From the NCBI GenBank assembly GCA_017476085.1, contig JAFVEJ010000107.1:1-23506 (forward strand): 23,506 nucleotides of DNA, given 5' to 3'. This stretch comes from Alphaproteobacteria bacterium. GTDB taxonomy: Bacteria > Pseudomonadota > Alphaproteobacteria > RF32 > CAG-977. Within the stretch, counting starts at the first letter, position 1; each line of letters starts with the position of its first letter. A model generated the notes under the pieces. The model saw only the letters and a program-made list of their open reading frames with translations, was not told the origin of the DNA and did no database searches. The position numbers and the translations under genes were made by a program. Positions 6,626 through 14,928 of the stretch are shown here, piece after piece.

Positions 6626-8392
6626 GTGTTCCGCCTGTTTTTCGCGATGATTGTTTTCGCAGGTTCGGTTTTGCCTGTTTTTTCCGGTTATGCGGAAGAA
6701 ACAATACAGTTAATTCCGCCGCAAAGTCTTTCATCCGAGGCGGAAGTATTGTCTCCTTCGGACAAGGAATTATATTCTCAAATCTTTTCAGACTTGGATA
6801 ACGGCGATATTTCACAAGCGGAAATTTTATTGAAAACAGCGGATAACGATATTCTGAAAGGATACGCTTTAGCACAGATTTATCTGGCGGAAAATGCGCA
6901 GCCGACCAAAAAGCAGTTGGGAGACTGGCTGAAAAAATATGCCGATCTGCCGATTGCCGAATCTGTTTACACCCTGGCCGTCGAAAAAAAAGCGCCTCTG
7001 CCTTCTAAAAAACCATCCGACCCGGCGGCACATATAACAGCCGGCGCCTGTACTTCCACACGAATATCCGATCCGATAGATCTGGTTTTCTTCAAACGGG
7101 CTTTCTATGTTCCGGAAGAATATAAAAAAGACGTGCGCAAAGCTATGTTATACTTTTCTTCAGCCATTCGAAACGGAAAGACTTTGGCTGCCAAATTGCA
7201 TTTAAACGACAGATTGGTCAAAAAATATTTGTCGCAAAAAGACCGCGATGATTCTTTAACGGCGCTGGCTTTCGCTTATTTTATCGACCGACAGGATCAA
7301 AAAGCATGGGAAACGATTCAAGAACCTTTGAAACGCGCGGAATCGCGAAACCCGACAGCATATTGGGTTGCCGGACTGACTGCTTTCCGTCTGCAAAAGT
7401 GGGAAGAAGCGGAAAAAGCATTTAAAACGCTGACCGTCCACCCGAAAGCCATTCCGACACAACAAGCGGCGGCAGCTTTTTGGACAACCCGCGTACTGCT
7501 GAAAACAGAAAAATACAAGGATGTATCTTTTTACTTACGACAGGCCGCGGCAGCTTCCCCAAATTCGTTTTACGGAATTTTAGCGCAAAGAGCTCTCGGC
7601 TGGCCGATAAATCATTCATGGAAAAATTCCGATTTGGAAAAGCCTGATATGAAAGTTATTTTAGCAGAACCAGCCGGACGGCGCGCTGTTGCTTTAGTGC
7701 AAATCGGACAAATGGAATTTGCTGAAAAAGAGCTGATTAAACTCTATGCCGAGAAAAAAAGTTTAAGAAAACAATTGCTGGCTTACACGGAATCTATTGT
7801 CGAATATCCGGACCTAAGCGTCCGATTAGCCGCGTTATCCGGCCAAGTGGAAACACCTGACGGAGACAACGCTCTTTATCCTTATCCGAATTGGACGCCT
7901 ATTAATGGCTGGCAAACAGATAAATCCCTTGTTTACGCGTTTGTTCGTCAGGAATCCTGTTTTAAAAATAAAGCGTTCAGTAAAGCCGGCGCCCGCGGCG
8001 TTATGCAGCTGATGCCCGCTACGGCCAAACTGATGGCCCGCAAATTAAAGCAGCCCTATCAACTCAGCCGATTGCATAAAATTCCTTACAATTTAATGAT
8101 CGGTCAGGAGCTGATAAAAACGCTTTTGAATTATCCGGCGATTGACGGTAATTTGCTGATGATGATCGCTTCCTATAATTGCGGACCGCGCAACACGGTT
8201 AAATGGAAAAAGCGCGAAGATTTCCGAAACGATCCGATTATGTTTGTTGAAGCCATTCCGTCCCGGGAAACTCGCGGTTTTGTAAAAAAAGTCGCCGCTA
8301 ATTATTGGATTTACCGCAGTCTGTTCGGCGAAGATTTATCTTCAATCGACGATGTTTTAGCCGGCAGATACCCGGTTTATAAACCGAATTAA
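6626..8392 (+). CDS. slt: Soluble lytic murein transglycosylase (Slt family)
   Basis: A 588-residue periplasmic lytic transglycosylase that cleaves the MurNAc-GlcNAc bond, forming 1,6-anhydro-muropeptides. It starts at GTG 6626 behind AAGG at 6613-6616; residues 1-23 form a signal peptide. Residues 45-410 are an alpha-helical repeat region like the superhelical ring of Slt70. The C-terminal catalytic domain (about 425-570) has RQESCFKNKAFSKAGARGVM, with catalytic glutamate E443, then QLMPAT (461-466) and ASYNCGPRNTV (515-525), all hallmarks of the SLT fold. E. coli Slt70 is slightly longer. It follows the secreted protein gene by 15 bases, and its TAA overlaps the stop of the convergent penicillin-binding protein. 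Its products are the natural source for the LdcA-Mpl recycling route encoded upstream. Confidence 0.93.
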   Translation: MFRLFFAMIVFAGSVLPVFSGYAEETIQLIPPQSLSSEAEVLSPSDKELYSQIFSDLDNGDISQAEILLKTADNDILKGYALAQIYLAENAQPTKKQLGDWLKKYADLPIAESVYTLAVEKKAPLPSKKPSDPAAHITAGACTSTRISDPIDLVFFKRAFYVPEEYKKDVRKAMLYFSSAIRNGKTLAAKLHLNDRLVKKYLSQKDRDDSLTALAFAYFIDRQDQKAWETIQEPLKRAESRNPTAYWVAGLTAFRLQKWEEAEKAFKTLTVHPKAIPTQQAAAAFWTTRVLLKTEKYKDVSFYLRQAAAASPNSFYGILAQRALGWPINHSWKNSDLEKPDMKVILAEPAGRRAVALVQIGQMEFAEKELIKLYAEKKSLRKQLLAYTESIVEYPDLSVRLAALSGQVETPDGDNALYPYPNWTPINGWQTDKSLVYAFVRQESCFKNKAFSKAGARGVMQLMPATAKLMARKLKQPYQLSRLHKIPYNLMIGQELIKTLLNYPAIDGNLLMMIASYNCGPRNTVKWKKREDFRNDPIMFVEAIPSRETRGFVKKVAANYWIYRSLFGEDLSSIDDVLAGRYPVYKPN

Positions 8393-10266
8393 TCTTCCTC
8401 TTCCGGCGGCAAAGAAATATCGTGAACAACTGCGCCCCATATCTCGGCCGGCAAACTGCCGCCCGTAACTTTATCCATCGGTGTTTCATCGTCATTGCCG
8501 ACCCAGATCCCGGCGGCAATATCCTGCGTGTAACCGACGAACCACGCGTCACGATAGTTTTGCGTCGTTCCCGTTTTCCCTTTTGCCAAAACAGTAGGAT
8601 TAGCTTTTTTGCCGGTTCCTCTTTGAATAACATCAATCAAAACGGAATCCAACGCCGCCACATAGCGCGGATGAACAAGCCTTGCCCGCCCGCCGTCTGT
8701 TCTGGAATAAAGAACTTTGCCGTCTTTTCCCGTAATTTCAGAAATTCCGTAAGGCGTTACGGCGAATCCTCCGTTCAATAAAGACGCATAAGCGGAAACA
8801 GCGTCAATCAAGCGTGTCTGACAAACCCCCAAAGCGATCGCGCCGTTGGCTTTACAGTCCGAACCGACAATACCGAAACGCCGCGCTGTTTTTAAAACGG
8901 AACGAACGCCCGTTTTAATTGCCGTTGCCACGGCTACCGTATTCACCGAATGAACCAAAGCATCATGCAAAGAAATGCGGCCATAATATTTCCCGTTAAA
9001 ATTTTTCGGATTCCATCCGTTTAAATAAATCGGTTGGTCTTCAACCACATCGTCTGCGGAAGCCCCCTTTTCAAAAGCGGTCAAATATACAAAAGGCTTG
9101 ATTGTCGAACCGATCTGACGTCTGGCTTCAACAGCGCGGTTGAATTGACTTTGGCGATAATCCTTGCCGCCGTTCATTGCCAAAACGGCTCCGCTGGAAT
9201 CCATAATAATTCCGGCGGCTTGCGATACTTTTTTCATTTTAGCTTCTTCGGAAGCCAAACTTTGCTGAATCTTATCGTCCAGAATCGTTTGCATTTGCGG
9301 AACAAGAGTCGTTTTAACGACAATATCCTGATTGACTTTGCCCAAATAAGCCTCTGCTTCGTCGGCGATCCAATCCGTAAAATAAAAAACGGATTTATCT
9401 CGGACAATGCCGGCTTTTGCTCCCGTTTCGGCTGCATTCAAAGCGTCTTTTGCCGACACGAAGCCGGCTTTGACCATATTAATCAAGACCTGCTGCGCCC
9501 GTTGATTAGCACGATCCGGATGCGTCAGCGGATTATAACGGGTCGGCGCTTTCAGCAAACCGGCCAGGACGGCGGATTGATATAAACTCAAACGCCGAGC
9601 TCTCACGCCGTAATATTTTTGCGCCGCGGCCTCAATTCCGTAAGTTCCCGCGCCGAAATAAACACGATTCAAATAGATCGTCAAAATCTGATCTTTTGTC
9701 AGTTTATATTCCAGCCAAAAAGAAAGAAGCAATTCCTGTACCTTACGACGCAGCGTTTTTTCGGAAGAAAGAAATAAGTTTTTTGCCACTTGCTGTGTCA
9801 GCGTGCTGGCTCCCTGCGCTTTGCGCCGTTTTATCAAATTGACCGTAACCGCCCGAAGAACGGAACGAAAATCCACGCCGAAATGAGAATAAAAACGCCT
9901 GTCTTCGGTCGCTATCACAGCCTGCGGCACATAAGCCGGAAGCCGTTTTAATTCAATCGGACGGCCATGCTGCGAACCGTAAGAAGCGATTTCTTCTCCG
10001 TCAGAAGCCAGAATTGTAATCTGCGGCGCCCGTGATGCTTTAATCGCTTTTTCAATATCCGGCAGCGTTGCGGCGCAATAACCGATATATAAAAAAAACG
10101 TTCCGACAATACCCGCTCCGATTCTAAGCAGATACGGACGCATCCAAAACGGAAAAAAGTTTCCGATTCCTTTTAAAATCCGATTCTTTTCCCGATCTTT
10201 CGGTTTTTTTTCCGACTCGGCGGATTGTCTGCGCTTTTTGTCCGTTTTTTTTGTCTTTTTGGTCAT
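8389..10266 (-). CDS. Class A penicillin-binding protein (transglycosylase/transpeptidase)
   Basis: A 625-residue bifunctional peptidoglycan synthase. A basic Lys/Arg-rich cytoplasmic tail (1-45) precedes one membrane anchor (about 47-68). The GT51 glycosyltransferase domain has ATEDRRFYSHFGVD (119-132, catalytic E121) and GASTLTQQVAKN (152-163). The transpeptidase domain has the three active-site motifs: S387-T-I-K390 (GSTIKP), S440-V-N442, and K564-T-G-T567. It is shorter than E. coli PBP1a (about 850 residues), so the extra inserted domain of that protein is absent; it is closest in layout to PBP1A-family proteins of about 600-750 residues. Start ATG 10266 has only a weak ribosome site (AGAAG close to the ATG). 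It converges with slt, stop codons overlapping. Monocistronic as far as visible. Confidence 0.93.
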   Translation of the reverse strand: MTKKTKKTDKKRRQSAESEKKPKDREKNRILKGIGNFFPFWMRPYLLRIGAGIVGTFFLYIGYCAATLPDIEKAIKASRAPQITILASDGEEIASYGSQHGRPIELKRLPAYVPQAVIATEDRRFYSHFGVDFRSVLRAVTVNLIKRRKAQGASTLTQQVAKNLFLSSEKTLRRKVQELLLSFWLEYKLTKDQILTIYLNRVYFGAGTYGIEAAAQKYYGVRARRLSLYQSAVLAGLLKAPTRYNPLTHPDRANQRAQQVLINMVKAGFVSAKDALNAAETGAKAGIVRDKSVFYFTDWIADEAEAYLGKVNQDIVVKTTLVPQMQTILDDKIQQSLASEEAKMKKVSQAAGIIMDSSGAVLAMNGGKDYRQSQFNRAVEARRQIGSTIKPFVYLTAFEKGASADDVVEDQPIYLNGWNPKNFNGKYYGRISLHDALVHSVNTVAVATAIKTGVRSVLKTARRFGIVGSDCKANGAIALGVCQTRLIDAVSAYASLLNGGFAVTPYGISEITGKDGKVLYSRTDGGRARLVHPRYVAALDSVLIDVIQRGTGKKANPTVLAKGKTGTTQNYRDAWFVGYTQDIAAGIWVGNDDETPMDKVTGGSLPAEIWGAVVHDISLPPEEED

Positions 10267-10286
10267 CTTCTGATATGGAGTTACTA

Positions 10287-10298
10287 TTTGTTAACAAA
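10287..10298. repeat. 12-base perfect palindrome in divergent promoter region
   Basis: TTTGTTAACAAA is a perfect palindrome in the 97-base gap between the penicillin-binding protein start (10266) and the small RHH-like gene (10364). Position and symmetry fit an operator for a dimeric regulator, possibly the RHH-like protein itself. No second copy was noticed nearby. An AT-rich 12-mer can arise by chance. Confidence 0.3.
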
Positions 10299-10363
10299 CT
10301 TAGAACAGAATTAAACCATAGGTCTGAAGAACTTAAAACCGAGTTAATTCAAGGACAAATGTT

Positions 10364-10582
10364 ATGACAGCCGCATTTCCTGCTCAAAAGAAACTTTCTT
10401 TAAAAATAGACGCGCCGCTTTACTCTTTTTTGGAAAAACAGGCCGACGAAACAGGTGTCGGATTAAATGATTTTATTGAGCAGTTATTAACCAACGCTAT
10501 GGATGAGTGGTGCGAATACTGCGAAACATTGCGCCGATTGTCCTCTGACGAAGACGCTGCAAAACATATTTGCTTAAAATAA
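10364..10582 (+). CDS. Small ribbon-helix-helix-like protein
   Basis: A 72-residue protein. Residues 8-45 read as a beta strand (KKLSLKIDAPLY) followed by two helices (SFLEKQADETG, then LNDFIEQLLTNAM), the layout of Arc/CopG-type ribbon-helix-helix DNA-binding domains, which bind operators as dimers. The C-terminal part has C50, C53 and C70 and an acidic helix SSDEDAAKH. ATG 10364 is preceded by AAGGA at 10351-10355. The gene is divergent from the penicillin-binding protein gene and is followed at once by a strong bidirectional terminator. No toxin or partner gene lies downstream on its strand, so an antitoxin role is not supported. The RHH call is from the strand-helix-helix pattern only; a short protein of another kind is possible. 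Confidence 0.6.
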   Translation: MTAAFPAQKKLSLKIDAPLYSFLEKQADETGVGLNDFIEQLLTNAMDEWCEYCETLRRLSSDEDAAKHICLK

Positions 10583-10590
10583 GCAGCCTG

Positions 10591-10623
10591 AAAAAAAAGC
10601 CTCTTGAACAGAGGCTTTTTTTT
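10591..10623. terminator. Bidirectional Rho-independent terminator
   Basis: A run of eight A (10591-10598), stem GCCTCT (10599-10604), loop TGAAC, stem AGAGGC (10610-10615), then eight T (10616-10623). It can end the small RHH-like gene on the plus strand and the Mla operon on the minus strand, whose last stop codon starts at its edge. Confidence 0.9.
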
Positions 10624-11594
10624 CAACGTTCCTTTTTTGCCAATACCGTCCGCATCATTTTCACGGATAAAGTGTCCCGAACGGACTGATGAAACGGCGG
10701 AATGTTTTCCGCGCTTTTCTTTGCCGCCGGAGCCCGACTGATCAATGCGCCGATTTTTTCGGCCGTTTCCCTATGAACTGTAACATAATGCCCGCTTTCC
10801 AATACCTTGGGATCTTCCGAAAAATAGCAGCTGCCGTCATTGTTTAAACACAAATCTTTCACTATTTTTGCGGCCGGCTGAGAAACAGCGTATGTATCCG
10901 TTCTATTGTCGCCGCGCGCTTCGCGTCTTGTCATCATTTCGACCTGATAAGCCTCATCATAAGCTTTTTTGACCGGTTCATTTTCATACCACGCCAAAAA
11001 AGCCGCCGTCCGGGCTTTCCCGTTTTCCAAAGCATTTTCTTCATATAAAGCGCGTTCAAAAGCCTTGCCGATCGCTTGATTGTCCGGCTGACGGCAAAAA
11101 GCAAACAAAGGCTGTTCGTTGCCCTTTTCCATCATTTCACCCAAAACCTGAATTGCCGTTGCCTGGGCATCGGCTTCAACCGCGCGGGTACGCATCACAT
11201 TCGTTTTAATCGTTTCGTTGCGCGGCCTTTTATCATCGCTGGCATCGTATTCGCCGCGTTCAAACTGACCGGCATGGCGGCATTCATGAATCAAAACGCC
11301 AACCAGCACATCGTCCCGACTGACCGGATTTAAAACAATATTTTTCTTTTCCTTATTGCATCCGCCGTTACAGCCGAACCCGAATTCCATGCCAAGTTTA
11401 TATCCGGCTTTGCTGGCAATCTCCAACGTTTGGCGCCCCGTATCGGATTCAACGATCTGATTAATCATCGCCGTAATGCGAAGTTGCGTGTTTTCGTCGC
11501 CGACTATTTCAAACGGCGGGTTTAAATTTTGTTTTAACTCATCTGCTTTGCAAACAGGAACGGACTGTTCAAATCCTTGTTTTAATCCCGTCAT
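10623..11594 (-). CDS. Putative zinc metallopeptidase (HExxH, DUF6782-like)
   Basis: A 323-residue protein without signal peptide or membrane segment. Residues 98-110 contain LIHECRHAGQ, an HExxH zinc motif (H103, E104, H107). A glutamate in RAVEADAQA (E140), 33 residues on, is a candidate third ligand, as in gluzincin-like folds; the AVEADAQA helix resembles that part of other HExxH families. Cysteines C75, C79 (CNGGC) lie before the motif. I recall uncharacterised alphaproteobacterial proteins annotated as DUF6782 putative metallopeptidases with the same motif, but could not check. Its ATG overlaps the stop of the PqiC-like gene by four bases (AAATGACG), and it is the last gene before a terminator. 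Translational coupling suggests it is made together with the Mla-type transporter. Substrate unknown; no secretion signal means it acts in the cytosol unless exported otherwise. Confidence 0.75.
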   Translation of the reverse strand: MTGLKQGFEQSVPVCKADELKQNLNPPFEIVGDENTQLRITAMINQIVESDTGRQTLEIASKAGYKLGMEFGFGCNGGCNKEKKNIVLNPVSRDDVLVGVLIHECRHAGQFERGEYDASDDKRPRNETIKTNVMRTRAVEADAQATAIQVLGEMMEKGNEQPLFAFCRQPDNQAIGKAFERALYEENALENGKARTAAFLAWYENEPVKKAYDEAYQVEMMTRREARGDNRTDTYAVSQPAAKIVKDLCLNNDGSCYFSEDPKVLESGHYVTVHRETAEKIGALISRAPAAKKSAENIPPFHQSVRDTLSVKMMRTVLAKKER

Positions 11595-12193
11595 TTATTT
11601 TTTCCTTTTTCCAAATTTTTTTTCGCATACTCGGCAATGACCTGCCCCAATTTTTGCAGCAGCTTTTGTTCGGATTGAACGACGCTGTCATAATCATCCC
11701 CGGTCGGTTCAATCAAAACCGAACGCGTTCTGTATACAACATTGCCAGAGTTTGTCATAATTGTCCACCATGTATCCAATAAAGCGTCTTTTCCGAAAGC
11801 GGCATCAAACCGTAAAATTTCAACATATAAACGATAAGGGAACAAATCTCTGTTCAGATTGATCTGTTTAGCGGCCGGATATCCCATATTTTTGGAAATG
11901 GCATCCGCCAAAACACGCGGAAAGACATCGGACAACAACTCGGCCCAACGGTTAAATTCCGAAGCCGTTAAAGTTACCGAATCCGGTTGGCGGATAATAA
12001 TTTGCGGCTTATCCAAATACGTCGGAAGAAAAACCGGTTCAATCCCGATCAGCATTTTATTCGCATCGGCCAGCGTTATGCTTTGTTCCGGCAGATCATT
12101 GCTATCCAAAACATAAAACGTTGACGGCCTTGAAAAACCGCAAGCGCTTGTCAACAGAGAAAGAATTACTGTTAAACCGAAAAATTTTTTCAT
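11591..12193 (-). CDS. pqiC: Transporter-associated lipoprotein (PqiC/ABC auxiliary family)
   Basis: A 200-residue lipoprotein. The signal sequence ends LLTSAC with the lipid-modified cysteine at C18; the following residues G19 F20 lack the Asp that retains lipoproteins in the inner membrane, so outer-membrane sorting is expected. The start of the mature part (PSTFYVLD) and the later YRLYVEIL-like strand pattern fit the ABC-type transport auxiliary (PqiC, DUF330) family, whose members sit in the outer membrane and work with MCE-protein tunnels. It overlaps mlaD by four bases (CGATGA) and the metallopeptidase gene by four. In many alphaproteobacteria this lipoprotein follows mlaEFD in place of MlaA/MlaC-type components. 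Here it likely serves as the outer-membrane end of the transporter; symbol used by similarity. Confidence 0.8.
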   Translation of the reverse strand: MKKFFGLTVILSLLTSACGFSRPSTFYVLDSNDLPEQSITLADANKMLIGIEPVFLPTYLDKPQIIIRQPDSVTLTASEFNRWAELLSDVFPRVLADAISKNMGYPAAKQINLNRDLFPYRLYVEILRFDAAFGKDALLDTWWTIMTNSGNVVYRTRSVLIEPTGDDYDSVVQSEQKLLQKLGQVIAEYAKKNLEKGKNK

Positions 12194-13020
12194 CGAATAC
12201 CCCCTTTTCCTCTTAACAACGCTTCGGGATGGCGTTCCAGATAATCCGCCCAGTTCCGTAAAGATTGAGCTGCCGAACTGAAATCGCGCAGCATTTTATT
12301 TAAATCCATCATTGTTCTTGAATCTTCATTAAATGAATTTAACGCTTTTTCCGCTTTTTCGGAAACATCGGCCAAATTTGAAGAAATTTCGACTATATTC
12401 TTCATCACTTTCGGAGAATCGGAATTGACCGTTTGAACCAAGCGCATTGTTTCGGTCAAAACCCGATTCAAATTTGCGAATGTTTCCTGCAGCGGCAATT
12501 TTTGAAATGTTTTCAGTACTTCCTGACTGGTAGAGGGCAATGTCGGAATTTCAAGAATTTTAGACTGCTTTTTCTGCAAAACAACCGGCGTATCGGGATA
12601 AAAACCCATTGCCACCATCATTTGTCCGGTCAGCAAGCTTTGACTTTCCAGTTTTGCCCGCAATCCTTTGGCGATCAATTTATCCGTAAATTCCTGAATA
12701 TCCTCTTTCGATCGACCGTGAGTGTTCGTCACAATAAAACTATTCTGATTCGTTTCAATGTAAACAGGCGTCTGAAGCTCCATTGTTTGCATGTTCGTAA
12801 TCAGAGAAATGCCGATCACCCGACCGATCGGAACGCCGTTCAAAACAACCGGAGACCCGACATTTAACCCTTTAATGGATCCCTGAAAATACAGAACATA
12901 CTTGATTGAATGTGAAAAAAAACGGTTTTTGTTTATCATAAAAAAAACAGCGATAAAAATAAAAAAAGCCGCTAAAATAAAAGAACCGATTAATTTGGGA
13001 TTTGCTTGTTTTTGAACCAT
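12190..13020 (-). CDS. mlaD: MCE-domain lipid transport protein MlaD
   Basis: A 276-residue inner-membrane-anchored periplasmic protein. One membrane helix spans about residues 10-29. The MCE domain follows (about 38-145), with the diagnostic GLNVGSPVVLNGVPIGRV at 51-68. Residues 160-270 are predicted mainly helical (KVMKNIVEISSNLADVSEKA from about 205) and could form the coiled barrel seen in longer MCE proteins. MlaD hexamers bind the MlaFE transporter and conduct phospholipids between the membranes. It is longer than E. coli MlaD (183 residues), so the helical tail may make a longer tunnel that meets the PqiC-like lipoprotein. It lies 10 bases after mlaF and overlaps the lipoprotein gene by ATGA. 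Confidence 0.9.
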   Translation of the reverse strand: MVQKQANPKLIGSFILAAFFIFIAVFFMINKNRFFSHSIKYVLYFQGSIKGLNVGSPVVLNGVPIGRVIGISLITNMQTMELQTPVYIETNQNSFIVTNTHGRSKEDIQEFTDKLIAKGLRAKLESQSLLTGQMMVAMGFYPDTPVVLQKKQSKILEIPTLPSTSQEVLKTFQKLPLQETFANLNRVLTETMRLVQTVNSDSPKVMKNIVEISSNLADVSEKAEKALNSFNEDSRTMMDLNKMLRDFSSAAQSLRNWADYLERHPEALLRGKGGIR

Positions 13021-13030
13021 ACCGTTTTCC

Positions 13031-13786
13031 TTATTTTTCTCCGCGAGTTAAGAAATGCTTCAATGTTTCGTTCGGCGGATTTTTTAATAATTCTTTCGGA
13101 TCGCCTCGGGCAATAATCGTTTTCGATGATGCGTCCAGATAAATCGAATTCGTGCCGACCGCAAAAATTGAAGGAAGCTCATGCGTAACCATAACGATCG
13201 TCGTATGCAGATTATCTTTAACCTGTAAAATCAAATCGTCCAGATTTTTAGAACTGATCGGATCCAATCCTGCCGACGGTTCGTCAAAAAAAACGATTTC
13301 GGGATCCAAAGCCAGTGCCCGTGCCAAACCCGCCCGTTTTTTCATACCGCCGCTGATTTCCGCCGGATAATAATTTTGGAATCCGCCCAAACCGACCAAA
13401 TCCAGCTTTAAAGCGACAATTTCTTCTATTTCCTCAGTCGATAAATCGGTGTACTGCTCCAGAGGCAACGCTACATTTTCCGCCAACGTCATAGACGACC
13501 ATAAAGCGCCGCTTTGATATAGAATCCCGGCTTTTCGCATCAAAGCGTCCCGATTTTCTTTTGTTGCGCCTTTTCCCCAAAAAGGCTTTCCGGCAAATGT
13601 TTCCGTTCCTTTTGCCGGTTGTTTTAAACCCGTTAAAACGGATAAAAGCGTACTTTTGCCACAGCCGCTGCCGCCCATAATGATAAAAACGTCTTCTTTA
13701 TTCACGGTAAAGCTGACATCATGCATAATGACATTTTCATCATACGCGACCGTAAAATCGGAAATTTCCAAAAAAGCTTCCGTCAT
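13031..13786 (-). CDS. mlaF: ABC transporter ATPase MlaF
   Basis: A 251-residue ATPase, standard length. Walker A is GGSGCGKST (38-46); the signature is SGGMKKRAGLARAL (145-158), the SGGM-x-x-R variant typical of the Mla/Ttg2/MKL ATPases; Walker B and catalytic base are IVFFDEPSAGLDP (164-176); the switch histidine is H202 in VMVTHE. It powers phospholipid transport by the MlaE permease dimer. Its ATG is one base after the mlaE stop (TAAAATG), with GGAG upstream inside mlaE, and mlaD follows after 10 bases. The C-terminus (PPNETLKHFLTRG) is the Mla-type ending. The assignment is firm because permease and MCE partners are adjacent. Confidence 0.95.
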   Translation of the reverse strand: MTEAFLEISDFTVAYDENVIMHDVSFTVNKEDVFIIMGGSGCGKSTLLSVLTGLKQPAKGTETFAGKPFWGKGATKENRDALMRKAGILYQSGALWSSMTLAENVALPLEQYTDLSTEEIEEIVALKLDLVGLGGFQNYYPAEISGGMKKRAGLARALALDPEIVFFDEPSAGLDPISSKNLDDLILQVKDNLHTTIVMVTHELPSIFAVGTNSIYLDASSKTIIARGDPKELLKNPPNETLKHFLTRGEK

Positions 13787-13787
13787 T

Positions 13788-14912
13788 TTACACTCCGCAT
13801 ACGCTGAAAATAAACGTCAGAAAAGCCGTCGCGATCGTCATCCAGACGATTGAATAGACCACGGCGGAAGTTGTTGCCGTTCCGACGGCAGAAGCGTTCC
13901 GACCGCAATTAATTCCCTGATAGCATCCGCAAACAGCAATAATCACACCGTAAACGGCGCCATGAACAATGCCGATGATAATATTGCGCATCAATAACGC
14001 TTTCATCGTCATACGGATATAGTCTTCCGGCGACAATCCCAACATAAAAAGCCCGACAAAAGCGCCGCCCAATATCCCCATCAAATCCGCATAAACAACC
14101 AATAACGGCATCATCAAAGACAAAGCCAACACGCGAGGCAGCACCAGAAACTCAAACGGAGAAATCCCCATCGTTTTCAACGCATCAACTTCTTCGTTCA
14201 CCTGCATTGATCCCAACGTCGCCGCATAAGACGCCCCGGTCCGACCGGCCATAATCACGCCGCTCATAATAGCGCCCATCACACGTGTAACGGCAATGGC
14301 AACAAGGCTTGACACATAGATTTGGGCGCCGAACAATTTTAATTGAATGGAACCGACAAAAGCCAAAATCAGTCCGACCAGAAAACAAATCAAAGAAACT
14401 ATTCCGAACGCTTCAGCTCCGGCATGCTGCATTTCAAGCCAAATATCTTTTCTACGCACGACCGCACGGCGGGACACAAGACGTTTAAACGATTCATATA
14501 TTTGACGGGAAAAACGACTTACGCTTTTTGTTTTTTCCCAAAACCGTAAAACAACATTTCCCAAAACTGTTAAAAAGGATTCCTGATAAACCGTTTGAAC
14601 AGGATCCGTATGTTCCGGAACAGCAAGAGCCAAAACGACCTGTGCCTCTGCGCCCTGCGGGAAATCCTTAAAATAATAGGAAATATTTTTCTCTTTGCAT
14701 ATTCCGGCAAGATGAACTACAAACGCCGTTAATCGACTGTCCCATTGCGCAATATCCCGACCATTCAGCAGCAGGCGATCAAAATCAGGATTTTTGAATG
14801 CCGCGAAAACCGCCGCATTATTTTCTGCGGGCGCATTTAACTTCCATACTCCGGAAAAAGAAATTTCCGCCGAACGATCCGGATTTTTTTTTAAAATAAC
14901 TTTTGCTGACAT
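13788..14912 (-). CDS. mlaE: MlaE permease with N-terminal STAS domain
   Basis: A 374-residue inner-membrane permease. Residues 1-95 form a cytosolic STAS-like domain (SGVWKLNAP at 20-28, LLLNGRDIAQWDS around 47-59), comparable to the separate MlaB subunit of E. coli; no mlaB gene is present, so it is fused. From about 155 on, the MlaE domain has five to six hydrophobic segments and the conserved loop GRTGASYAATLGSMQVNEEV (223-242) followed by DALKTMG (243-249). It forms the dimeric core that MlaF drives. I chose ATG 14912, which has AGGA six bases upstream, over a TTG one codon earlier. It follows the Bax-like gene by 16 bases. Role: phospholipid movement linked to MlaD. Confidence 0.93.
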   Translation of the reverse strand: MSAKVILKKNPDRSAEISFSGVWKLNAPAENNAAVFAAFKNPDFDRLLLNGRDIAQWDSRLTAFVVHLAGICKEKNISYYFKDFPQGAEAQVVLALAVPEHTDPVQTVYQESFLTVLGNVVLRFWEKTKSVSRFSRQIYESFKRLVSRRAVVRRKDIWLEMQHAGAEAFGIVSLICFLVGLILAFVGSIQLKLFGAQIYVSSLVAIAVTRVMGAIMSGVIMAGRTGASYAATLGSMQVNEEVDALKTMGISPFEFLVLPRVLALSLMMPLLVVYADLMGILGGAFVGLFMLGLSPEDYIRMTMKALLMRNIIIGIVHGAVYGVIIAVCGCYQGINCGRNASAVGTATTSAVVYSIVWMTIATAFLTFIFSVCGV

Positions 14913-14928
14913 CAATCGTCCTAAAAAA

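Noticed and set aside
9034..9585. Long open frame antisense to the penicillin-binding protein gene
   Set aside because: It lies wholly opposite the GT51/transpeptidase coding frame with its intact motifs; no ribosome site or protein-like pattern.
10364..10582. Antitoxin of a toxin-antitoxin pair
   Set aside because: The next feature is a terminator and the downstream gene is on the other strand; no small toxin gene is adjacent.
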